Assembly: GCF_000350485.1 (NCBI RefSeq)
Contig: NZ_AORV01000072.1
Location: forward strand, 96,136-160,135
Length of the DNA: 64,000 nucleotides
DNA from: Ruminiclostridium cellobioparum subsp. termitidis CT1112
GTDB lineage: Bacteria; Bacillota; Clostridia; Acetivibrionales; DSM-1351
Reading direction: 5' to 3'
Position numbers and translations under genes: made by a program. The notes under the pieces are model-generated. The model had not been told where the DNA came from. It searched no databases and saw nothing but the letters and a program-made list of their open reading frames with translations. Shown piece after piece: positions 51,457-59,498 of the stretch (position 1 is the stretch's first letter; each line of letters opens with the position of its first letter).

Positions 51457-52597
51457 CAACCGTTTCAGTTTTCAAAGATTCATATCCATTATAAAGAAGG
51501 AATTCATACAGGTAAAGCGGGATCCCATCAGCTTGCGGCTTCCCTTCATAATGCCCGTTGTCATGATGCTGCTGTTCGGTTATGCCGTTAATACCGAGGT
51601 GGATAAAATCCCCACTGCCGTGTATGATCAGAGCAATACTGAAGAAAGCCGGGCCTTTCTCGACAAATTTACAGAGTCGGATTATTTTATGGTGTATGAG
51701 ACAGTGCAGTCGGAGGACAGGATAGCCCAGCTTGTAAAAAGCGGAGATGCCAAAGCCGGCCTGATCATTCCGGAGGATTATTCCGACAAGGTAAAGAGCG
51801 GTTCAAATACTGAAATACAGCTGATAATAGACGGCACAGAGCCAACCACCGCCAGGACGGCAATGAGCAGCGGGCAGCTCATTGCAAGGGGCTTTTCACA
51901 GAAGTATACAGCTGAAAGGCTGATGAAATACGGTATTACTCCCGACAAGCTGACCGGAATATCTCTGAAAACGGATGTATGGTTCAACCCTGATATGGAG
52001 AGTACAAAGTTTACCATACCGGGCCTAGTCGGCCTTATCTTGCAGAACGTAACCATTATGCTGACGGCTTTTGCTCTGGTCAGAGAAAAAGAGAGAAGCA
52101 CCATAGAGCAGTTGATAGTCACGCCCATCAAATCCTCCGAGCTGATACTGGGAAAGCTCATCCCCTATATCGTCATAGGCTATTCGGGTTTCCTGTTCTC
52201 TCTGGCCATGTGCATCTGGGTCTTCAAGGTCGGTATAGCGGGCTCCGTGGGTTTGCTGCTGCTTTTGGGATTTCTTTTTGTATACTGCTCGCTTTCAATC
52301 GGAATGCTTATATCCACCTTTGCCAAAAACCAGATGCAGGCAATGATAGTGATGGTATTCTTCCTCCTTCCAAGCATCCTGCTGTCGGGCTTCATTTTCC
52401 CGAGAGAGGCAATGCCGGAAGCTATCAGCTATTTAGGCTATATTATTCCGCTGACATATTTTCTTGACATTATAAGAGGAATTGCCCTGAAAGGTATCGG
52501 ACTGGATTATTTATGGAAGGATACCGCAGCTCTTCTGGGCTTTACCGCAGTTATCCTTTTCATCGCAACAAAGCGGTTCAGAAAGAGTTTGGACTGA
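51443..52597 (+). CDS. ABC-2 type multidrug exporter permease
   Basis: A 384-aa membrane protein. One helix near residues 25-45 (RLPFIMPVVMMLLFGYAVNT) is followed by a large extracytoplasmic loop (about 50-180) and five C-terminal helices (LVGLILQNVTIMLTAFALVR; LIPYIVIGYSGFLFSLAMCI; MQAMIVMVFFLLPSILLSGF). This is the YbhR/ABC2_membrane_3 arrangement. EKERSTIEQLIVTPIKSSEL is the conserved cytoplasmic coupling segment. The coding region overlaps the 3' end of the convergent AraC gene by 20 bp (52578-52597). Confidence 0.93.
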   Translation: MSSADNRFSFQRFISIIKKEFIQVKRDPISLRLPFIMPVVMMLLFGYAVNTEVDKIPTAVYDQSNTEESRAFLDKFTESDYFMVYETVQSEDRIAQLVKSGDAKAGLIIPEDYSDKVKSGSNTEIQLIIDGTEPTTARTAMSSGQLIARGFSQKYTAERLMKYGITPDKLTGISLKTDVWFNPDMESTKFTIPGLVGLILQNVTIMLTAFALVREKERSTIEQLIVTPIKSSELILGKLIPYIVIGYSGFLFSLAMCIWVFKVGIAGSVGLLLLLGFLFVYCSLSIGMLISTFAKNQMQAMIVMVFFLLPSILLSGFIFPREAMPEAISYLGYIIPLTYFLDIIRGIALKGIGLDYLWKDTAALLGFTAVILFIATKRFRKSLD

Positions 52598-53414
52598 TAT
52601 TCCTGAAATCAGAGGGCGAATACCCCGTAAGGCTTTTAAAGGACCTGGAAAAGTAGTATACGTCCAGGAAGCCTGTGCCGGCTGCAATCTCATTGATCTG
52701 CAGGTCGGTTGTCCTTAAAAGGTATTTGGCCCTCTCAATCCTCATTTTGTTGATATATTGTATCGGGGGCAGCCCCATGTATTTCTTGAAAATACGGGTA
52801 AAATAATTGGGATGGAAGTGAAAATGCTCGGCCAGTGACTCAACCGACAGATTTTCTGAAATATGGGAATCTATATATTTCACCACACTGTCAATTTTCT
52901 CCAGAGAAGCAAATCTGGAGACCTTGAAATCTTCAACATTTGCCTTTTCAATGAAACAGGCTATTATTTCCGTCATGACAGCCTTTTCTCTCAGCATTGC
53001 CGACAGCTTTTGATCATTGTGAAGGGCAATGAGCTCCTTGAACAGCTCCTCAAGCTCATTGACATTGTCAATGTCAATAACATAGGGTACGTCAAAAAAA
53101 TCAAAAACATTGATATCTCCAATTTTTGCCGTAAAATGGCACCAGTATTTTTTAAAGGTATCCTTACTTATGGTGGAATAGGACTGGCGGATGCCCGCGG
53201 GCATCAATACCAGCTGCCCCTTTTGCGGGTAGAACTCCTCATCACATATTTTTATAAGCCCTTCCCCTTCACAGATAAAGTAGAACTTGTTGAAATCCGG
53301 TATATAGTCAAACTCCCTCCAGCCCTGCCAGCAATGTGTATATGCCGAAAAAATAATATTTACACGCAGGTTATCCAAAAAGTCTCTTTTAAATAGAATA
53401 TTTTGCCTGCTCAT
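52578..53414 (-). CDS. AraC-family regulator with cupin-type sensor domain
   Basis: About 278 aa, started at the ATG at 53412-53414 (MSRQNILFKRDFLDNLRVNI) behind GGAGGAG. Residues about 15-100 form a cupin-like sugar-sensing fold (FNKFYFICEGEGLIKICDEE; PQKGQLVLMPAGIRQSYSTI); residues about 175-275 form the AraC DNA-binding pair (ENLSVESLAEHFHFHPNYFT; INEIAAGTGFLDVYYFSRSF). It is divergent from the GH29 fucosidase gene and most likely activates it when the sugar is present. Its last 20 bp overlap the ABC permease gene on the other strand. Confidence 0.92.
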   Translation of the reverse strand: MSRQNILFKRDFLDNLRVNIIFSAYTHCWQGWREFDYIPDFNKFYFICEGEGLIKICDEEFYPQKGQLVLMPAGIRQSYSTISKDTFKKYWCHFTAKIGDINVFDFFDVPYVIDIDNVNELEELFKELIALHNDQKLSAMLREKAVMTEIIACFIEKANVEDFKVSRFASLEKIDSVVKYIDSHISENLSVESLAEHFHFHPNYFTRIFKKYMGLPPIQYINKMRIERAKYLLRTTDLQINEIAAGTGFLDVYYFSRSFKSLTGYSPSDFRNISPNSF

Positions 53415-53540
53415 GATCTCCTCCGAAATAAATGAATAATCAGTTTTACACAAAAATCCGTTTCGTTTTTCCATTCAATTCTAGCATCTATTTTATAAAA
53501 TATAAATATAAATACAAACTTAATCAGGAGGAGTATCCTT

Positions 53541-54854
53541 ATGCAAAATTCAAATCCTGTTATCAGGGATAGAAACCAACGGACCGAATGGTTTCTGGAA
53601 GCCCGCTTCGGAATGTTCATCCACTGGGGCCTTTATGCAATTCCAGCACGGGGGGAGTGGGTCAGAAGTGTTGAAAAGATAAGCAATGAAGCTTATCAGA
53701 AATATTTTGAAGAATTCGATCCTGTTGCATATGATCCGGGGGCCTGGGCAAAAGCCGCTAAAAAAGCGGGCATGAAATACGCTGTTCTGACAGCCAAGCA
53801 CCATGACGGCTTTTGCCTTTTTGACAGCAAGCTTACCGAATATAAATCCACCAACACCAAATGCGGGCGCGACCTTGTAAGGGAGTTTCTTGAAGCCTTC
53901 CGTGCCGAGGGTCTGAAGGTGGGCCTGTACTATTCGCTTTTAGACTGGCATCATGAGGATTATCCCGCCTTTGGAGACCCCTTTCATCCCATGAGGGAAA
54001 ATGAAGAGTACAAAGACAGGAAAAGAGATTTTTCAAGATATGTGGATTACCTGCACGGTCAGGTTAAAGAGCTGCTTACGGAATATGGCCATATTGATAT
54101 AATGTGGTATGATTTCTCATATGACAATATGACCGGTGAGACCTGGAGGGCTGCCGACCTGGTCAATATGGCAAGGCAGCTGCAGCCTCATATTCTGATC
54201 GACAACAGGCTTGACGGCAGCCAATCCATTAAAACCGGCAATCCCTTCACATATTCCGGCGATTTTGCTTCACCGGAACAATTGATACCTGCCAACGGCG
54301 TTACGGACGGCAGTGGAAACCCTGTTCCCTGGGAAGCCTGCATCACCCTGAACAATAACTGGGGCTATCATTCAAGCGACAGGAACTACAAATCTCCCAA
54401 GCTTATAATCCGTAAGCTTGTGGAATGCGTGAGCAAAAACGGAAATATGCTGCTCAACGTGGGGCCGGACGCAAAGGGCCAAATACCGGAGGAATCCCTG
54501 TCCATACTGGAGCAGGTCGGCAGCTGGCTGCGGCAAAACGGCAGCAGTATATACGGCTGCGGTAAAGCCGGGCTTCCAAAGCCCGACTGGGGGCGTTTCA
54601 CCAGGAATATCAAAACCGGTAAAATATATGCGCATGTGTTTGAACAAAGTATTGGTGCCGTATGTGTGGAAAATCTCGCAGGGAAAGTCGGAAGTATCAG
54701 GCTGCTGAAGGACGGTTCCGAGATTCCCGTAACCAGGCCCTGGAATACTCATGATTATCCGGAGGATTTGTTCTTTAATTTTGGAATACCGGATGGAGCG
54801 ACCTATCCCCTTCCGGATGATATTGATACGGTGGCCGAACTTGAATTAATATAA
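53541..54854 (+). CDS. Glycoside hydrolase family 29 alpha-L-fucosidase
   Basis: A 437-aa cytoplasmic enzyme with AGGAGG before the ATG. GH29 features: EARFGMFIHWGLYAIPARGE (residues 20-40), LTAKHHDGFCLFDSKLTEY, LKVGLYYSLLDWHHEDYP, and HIDIMWYDFSYDN carrying the catalytic nucleophile Asp near residue 190. The C-terminal part (GNMLLNVGPDAKGQIPEESL, YGCGKAGLPKPDWGRFTRN) is the family beta-sandwich. It removes alpha-linked L-fucose with retention of configuration. Stand-alone, with its own AraC regulator and terminator, but functionally fits the GH95/GH38/GH3 locus. Confidence 0.94.
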   Translation: MQNSNPVIRDRNQRTEWFLEARFGMFIHWGLYAIPARGEWVRSVEKISNEAYQKYFEEFDPVAYDPGAWAKAAKKAGMKYAVLTAKHHDGFCLFDSKLTEYKSTNTKCGRDLVREFLEAFRAEGLKVGLYYSLLDWHHEDYPAFGDPFHPMRENEEYKDRKRDFSRYVDYLHGQVKELLTEYGHIDIMWYDFSYDNMTGETWRAADLVNMARQLQPHILIDNRLDGSQSIKTGNPFTYSGDFASPEQLIPANGVTDGSGNPVPWEACITLNNNWGYHSSDRNYKSPKLIIRKLVECVSKNGNMLLNVGPDAKGQIPEESLSILEQVGSWLRQNGSSIYGCGKAGLPKPDWGRFTRNIKTGKIYAHVFEQSIGAVCVENLAGKVGSIRLLKDGSEIPVTRPWNTHDYPEDLFFNFGIPDGATYPLPDDIDTVAELELI

Positions 54855-54864
54855 TTTGTATTCA

Positions 54865-54917
54865 AATGCTCCAGGTTTTTGATATAAGCGGAAACCCGGA
54901 GCATTTTCTGCGTTTTG
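54865..54917 (+). terminator. Rho-independent terminator after the GH29 gene
   Basis: AATGCTCC (54865-54872) pairs with GGAGCATT (54898-54905), extended by GGTTT/AAACC around a 13-base loop. TTTTCTGCGTTTT follows. It begins 10 bp after the fucosidase stop. Confidence 0.82.
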
Positions 54918-54978
54918 TTGATTTTAATACCGGCAGTAATATGATAAAATTAAAAGAAAACGCCCGGGAGCCTGAAAA

Positions 54979-56289
54979 ATGACTAAAAGACAGCATTTCT
55001 GCATAAAATTTATCATAGCCGCTATTACAATAATAATGTGTATGAATATTGCCGGGGTTACTTCGGCAGAGGCTGCACAAGCCGCTATCAGGAAGACTGA
55101 GCTTGTGCTTGTGGAAGAACACAGCAAGGACTTTGCAATTGATTTGAAATATGCCACCTGCGACAACTTTGTCCAGAAAACCCTCTACCCTTCTCCAACC
55201 TGTGTCCTGACTAAAGGTACACTGGATAAACTGATAAAAGCAAACAACCTTGTCAAAAAACAGGGATATTCCATTAAAATCTGGGATGCATACAGGCCGC
55301 TGAGTATACAGAAAATAATGTGGGAGGCCACGCCGGATAAAAATTATGTAGCCAACCCATATCGTTCAGGCTCCAAACACAACCGGGGAGCCGCTGTGGA
55401 TGTTACTCTTGTGGATAAAAACGGAAAGGAAGTCATTATGCCCACAGGATTCGATACTTTTTCAGAAAAGGCTTCACCCAATTATAAAGGCATGAGCGCC
55501 GAGCAGCGAAAAAATCTGAACGTTCTGTCCAAAGCAATGACAGCCTCCGGCTTCAAGCAGCTCAGCACCGAATGGTGGCATTTTGATGATACCGATTATA
55601 AAAATTATAAAATACAGGATGTCTCCCTGGACAAATATGACAGGACTGAATACGGCTTGAGCAGTAAAACCATTTCAGAACTGAAGTTTATGAAAGACAA
55701 AGATACCTCCCAGTTGATCGTTGTAACATCCAAATTAACCAATTCCTCAAACGTAGTAATCAATACATATGAAAAAAACAAAAACGGCTGGGTGAATGTA
55801 CATAAGAATCTGAAGGGATATATAGGACAAAAGGGGTTTACAACCTCCAAAAGCGAAGGGGACAGGAAAACCCCCGTGGGTGCATACGAAATCGAAACCT
55901 GTTTCAGTAAGACCTCCGATGTGAAAACAGGACTTGAATTATATAGATATGATTCAAAAGACGTCTGGGTAGATGATCCGGAATCCCCGTATTACAATAC
56001 TCATCAAAGAGAACCCGCAAACGGCCGCTGGAAGTCTGCAGAAAACTTCAGCAGTATGAAAAACGGTGTTTATGATGTTTTTTTTGATATAGGCTATAAT
56101 CCTCAGAATATTAAAAATAAAGGAAGTGCAATATTTTTTCATATAATCAATCCCGGCATGACGCTCAAATACACCAGCGGCTGTATAGCTGCCGACAGAA
56201 AGGATGTCCTGGCCCTGGTGAAATGGCTGGATAGGGATAAATCTCCAATGATATTGCAGGGGCCGCTTTCAGATATTGTAAAATATTGA
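54979..56289 (+). CDS. Exported fusion of VanX-type D-Ala-D-Ala dipeptidase and YkuD L,D-transpeptidase
   Basis: A 436-aa secreted protein; the signal peptide spans about residues 1-33 (FIIAAITIIMCMNIAGVTSA). Residues about 38-215 are a peptidase M15D domain: WDAYRPLSIQKIMWEA, the zinc motif SGSKHNRGAAVDVTLVD and EWWHFDDTDY with the second His ligand. Residues about 225-436 are a YkuD domain: VVTSKLTNSSNVVINTYEKN, GDRKTPVGAYEI, FFHIINPGMTLKYTSGCIAA with the His and the SGC catalytic cysteine. Both domains act on peptidoglycan stems: the first removes D-Ala dipeptides, the second makes 3-3 crosslinks. One chain carrying both is unusual and could alter crosslinking and glycopeptide susceptibility. 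Confidence 0.88.
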   Translation: MTKRQHFCIKFIIAAITIIMCMNIAGVTSAEAAQAAIRKTELVLVEEHSKDFAIDLKYATCDNFVQKTLYPSPTCVLTKGTLDKLIKANNLVKKQGYSIKIWDAYRPLSIQKIMWEATPDKNYVANPYRSGSKHNRGAAVDVTLVDKNGKEVIMPTGFDTFSEKASPNYKGMSAEQRKNLNVLSKAMTASGFKQLSTEWWHFDDTDYKNYKIQDVSLDKYDRTEYGLSSKTISELKFMKDKDTSQLIVVTSKLTNSSNVVINTYEKNKNGWVNVHKNLKGYIGQKGFTTSKSEGDRKTPVGAYEIETCFSKTSDVKTGLELYRYDSKDVWVDDPESPYYNTHQREPANGRWKSAENFSSMKNGVYDVFFDIGYNPQNIKNKGSAIFFHIINPGMTLKYTSGCIAADRKDVLALVKWLDRDKSPMILQGPLSDIVKY

Positions 56290-56393
56290 TTGTATATTTT
56301 TTCATTTGACTCTATAATTTATGTTGACAAGGCACATAAGTGGGCGCCTGCGGCGTGCATAATATAAGTATAAAATATATTTACGAGGTACCT

Positions 56394-57569
56394 ATGGATA
56401 ATAAAACAAATTTTGTGTTCGGAGGTAAATTTTTCAGGTATGGCTGTTATTTACTGCTAACACTGCTGATAATATTTATGTTTGGGAAAATAGACTTCTT
56501 TTTTTCTCCCATCCTCAGCTTTATTTACTCTATAATATTCCCTCTTCTTTTCGGCGGGCTGCTTTTTTATATTCTCAGGCCGCTTGTAAACTTGCTTGAG
56601 AGAGGTAAAATCCCCCGCATTCTGGCAATAATCCTGGCTTTTATCATTGTGCTCTCGGCAATAGTTTTATTTTCTTCGTACACTGGTTCACTTGTAAAAA
56701 CCCAGTTTACAGATTTCGCACAAAGTCTTCCCAGCCTGTATGAGAAGGCAGAAAATACTGTCAACAACCTGCTGAGCAGCAACATATTCGGTTATTTTGA
56801 CCTTTCACAACTGCAAACTCCCGACATTGCCAATAAAATATCCGGGTTTGCCCAGAACCTGGTTAAAAATATAGGGAAAGGCACCATCAATTTCATCGGT
56901 ACCATTACCAATGTAGGGTCAATAATAATTATCATACCCATCATATTGTTTTACCTGCTTAAAGACGGCCGCAAGTTCACACCCAGCGTTGTGAGGTTTG
57001 TGCCTGCCGCGCATAAGGACAATGTCAGAAAAATCCTGGCAGACATTGATTATGTATTATCCAATTACATTGCCGGTCAGCTTCTGGTAGCATTTTTTAT
57101 CGGACTGCTCATGTATATAGGTTATCTTATTATTGGACTTAAATATTCCCTGATTCTGGCCATTTTTGCTATGGTAACCTGCATTATTCCGTTCTTTGGC
57201 CCATGGCTGGGTATAATCCCTGCCATACTGCTGTCCCTGGCTGACAATCCGTTTACGGCGGTCAAAATATTTATTGTGATGACAATTGTACAACAGATAG
57301 ACAATAATTTTATTTCTCCCCAGGTAATGAAAAAGAGTATGGATATCCACCCTCTTACCGTAATACTTTTGTTGATGGGCATTATTCCGATATTTGGCTT
57401 AATCGGCCTGATCATAGTAATCCCCCTGTACTCTGCCATAAAAATAACCTTTAAAAATATAGTTGAAATGTATTATCCAAAATACGCTCAAACCCTTGAA
57501 CTGGATAAACCGGCCCAACCGGTAAAGAAAAAAAACAACTGGAAGTTTAATTTTCCCAAGAAAAAATAA
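56394..57569 (+). CDS. AI-2E family membrane permease
   Basis: About 391 aa, started at the ATG at 56394 (MDNKTNFVFGGKFFRYGCYL) with GAGGT five bases upstream; the frame extends to 56340. About eight helices with the family pattern: paired N-terminal helices, a soluble segment (LPSLYEKAENTVNNLL), then GTINFIGTITNVGSIIIIIP, IIPFFGPWLGIIPAILLSLA, and VQQIDNNFISPQVMKKSMDI with HPLTVILLLM. AI-2E/TqsA-like proteins are linked to autoinducer-2, sodium-proton exchange or other exports depending on the member; the substrate is unknown. The tail is basic (KKKNNWKFNFPKKK). Confidence 0.92.
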   Translation: MDNKTNFVFGGKFFRYGCYLLLTLLIIFMFGKIDFFFSPILSFIYSIIFPLLFGGLLFYILRPLVNLLERGKIPRILAIILAFIIVLSAIVLFSSYTGSLVKTQFTDFAQSLPSLYEKAENTVNNLLSSNIFGYFDLSQLQTPDIANKISGFAQNLVKNIGKGTINFIGTITNVGSIIIIIPIILFYLLKDGRKFTPSVVRFVPAAHKDNVRKILADIDYVLSNYIAGQLLVAFFIGLLMYIGYLIIGLKYSLILAIFAMVTCIIPFFGPWLGIIPAILLSLADNPFTAVKIFIVMTIVQQIDNNFISPQVMKKSMDIHPLTVILLLMGIIPIFGLIGLIIVIPLYSAIKITFKNIVEMYYPKYAQTLELDKPAQPVKKKNNWKFNFPKKK

Positions 57570-57641
57570 TAAAACCGTTTCAGGGAAATTGTGCAAAAGA
57601 AATGTATTACAAAACTAATACTGCTTAAAAACCTGTATTAC

Positions 57642-57668
57642 GGATCATAATTTTTCACATTATGATCC
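57642..57668. terminator. Perfect 10-bp inverted repeat between convergent genes
   Basis: GGATCATAAT (57642-57651) pairs with ATTATGATCC (57659-57668) across seven bases. It lies 73 bp after the permease stop and about 80 bp before the ABC gene end on the other strand. There is no long U-run on either side, so it is a weak candidate for a shared transcription end. Confidence 0.45.
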
Positions 57669-57746
57669 ATAATATATGATTTTCATTTGCCTTATTTTAT
57701 GGCACCCATCTGATTTGATATCTGTATTGCGGAAATTCGTCCGTTT

Positions 57747-59498
57747 TTATTGAATCCTCCAGCTTCCGGCTTTGCTTTGTTCTTCCCACAATCCGGCATA
57801 CAGGCCGTTTTGCCTCAGAAGCTCGTCATGGTCACCGCTTTCTTTTACAGCACCGTTTTCCAGCACAATAATCTGCTCGGCATTGCATATGGATTGCAGC
57901 CGATGGGCAATGACAATCACTGTCTTTTCGGCAACCAGTGCGCTGATGGCCTGCTGGATCAGCACCTCATTTTCCGGATCCAGGGACGCAGTAGCTTCGT
58001 CCAGCAGGACAATAGGTGCATTCTTTAAGAGTGCCCTGGCTATGGAGATGCGCTGCTTCTCTCCGCCTGAGAGCGTAGAGCCGCCTTCACCCACAATGGT
58101 CTGATACCCATTTGGGAGAGCGGCAATGAAGTCGTGGCATGCCGCCGTCTTAGCGGCTTCTATGATTTCATCCATCGTCGCGTCCGACCTGCCCATGCGG
58201 ATATTGGCTTCGATGGTGTCGTGGAACAGATACACGTCCTGAAACACCATGCTGATATAAGAAAGCAGTTCATCCGACTTCATATTCTTAAGCGGCACGC
58301 CGCCCAGCGTAACCGTCCCGCTGCCGGGGTCCCAAAAGCGCGCAGCCAGCCTGGTGATGGTGGATTTTCCCGAACCGGATGGGCCTACCAATGCTGTAAT
58401 ACTCTTTTCCGGGAAGCGCAGGCAGATGTCATGCAGAACCTCCAGGTTTCCATAGGAAAAAGAAACGTTTTCAAATTCAATATTCATATTCTCCGGCCTG
58501 GCGCCTGTTCCGGGCTCCTGCAAAGGCTGCTCGTTTTTCAACTCATTGATACGGGAGGCTGAACGATTTGTGCGGGCAAAATCGGAGATAAAGCCGAACA
58601 GTATCATAACAGGCTCATATATATTCAAAGACAGCAGCAGAAACGCGATGTAGTAGAAGGGCGGCAGCATACCCTTCGTCAGCAGCCAGGCGCCCGCAAG
58701 CATTACTATTCCCATGCCGCAATTGAGTATAAAGCGCCCGACCATACCCACAGGGGCGGCCGCCAGCTCCATGCCCACCGAGTGCCGGTGCTGCTTTTTA
58801 AAGGAGTTCTTCAGCGTTTCAAACTGCTGGCCCGCCATGTTGAAGGCCTTGAGCGTTTGAATGCCGCCCACATATTCAAGGATGCCCGATGCGGCATTTT
58901 GCTGCGCCTCCAGCAATTCACCGCTGATGTGACCCATTTTGCGGTAGCTCATAAATGCGAAGGGTAACGCCAGCGGAATAACCAGTACAACCGAGAGCAT
59001 CATACGCCAATCAAAGACAGACAGTACGATTATTGCCAGAGCCAGGCGAACCAAAATCACCGAGATCTGAGGAATGAGACCCGAGGCCAGATTTTCCACC
59101 TCTGTGTAATCACGCAGCAGCACCGTAGACAGGTTGCCTGCATCTTTCCGGCCGAAAAAGCCCATGGACAGCCGTCTCAGATGCTCTCCCATGGAAATCC
59201 TGGCATTTTTCGTTGTGTCGGCAAAACCCACACAGATGTCGATGTACGTTTTCCGGCGAATAAAATGGTAGCTGATCAACTGCAATACCAGCACGCCGCA
59301 CAGAATCCAAAGCCGGTTCCGCGGCAGCGGCGCGTCGGGCTCCGAGAACGGTATCAGCAGCATATATATGGCCATAAGCATAACCCCATAAGGGATGGTC
59401 ACAGCAAAGCTGTCCAGAAAGTTCCACAAGGTCAGCCGGATATACTTTTTTGTTTCTCCAAAGGTAATGGTTTTAAACCAGCGTTTAAATTTCTTCAT
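57747..59498 (-). CDS. ABC exporter half-transporter, subunit 2 (permease-ATPase)
   Basis: A 583-aa protein. Six helices in residues 1-300, then an ATPase: Walker A VGPSGSGKSTITRLAARF near 375, signature TLSGGEKQRISIARALLKNA near 475, Walker B PIVLLDEATASLDPENEVLI with the catalytic Glu, and switch His in IVIAHRLQSI. It overlaps the partner gene by 4 bp, so the two form a heterodimer. Both nucleotide sites look intact. The pair resembles YbtP/YbtQ and IrtA/IrtB-like proteins as well as drug exporters, so siderophore-related transport is an alternative. Confidence 0.93.
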   Translation of the reverse strand: MKKFKRWFKTITFGETKKYIRLTLWNFLDSFAVTIPYGVMLMAIYMLLIPFSEPDAPLPRNRLWILCGVLVLQLISYHFIRRKTYIDICVGFADTTKNARISMGEHLRRLSMGFFGRKDAGNLSTVLLRDYTEVENLASGLIPQISVILVRLALAIIVLSVFDWRMMLSVVLVIPLALPFAFMSYRKMGHISGELLEAQQNAASGILEYVGGIQTLKAFNMAGQQFETLKNSFKKQHRHSVGMELAAAPVGMVGRFILNCGMGIVMLAGAWLLTKGMLPPFYYIAFLLLSLNIYEPVMILFGFISDFARTNRSASRINELKNEQPLQEPGTGARPENMNIEFENVSFSYGNLEVLHDICLRFPEKSITALVGPSGSGKSTITRLAARFWDPGSGTVTLGGVPLKNMKSDELLSYISMVFQDVYLFHDTIEANIRMGRSDATMDEIIEAAKTAACHDFIAALPNGYQTIVGEGGSTLSGGEKQRISIARALLKNAPIVLLDEATASLDPENEVLIQQAISALVAEKTVIVIAHRLQSICNAEQIIVLENGAVKESGDHDELLRQNGLYAGLWEEQSKAGSWRIQ

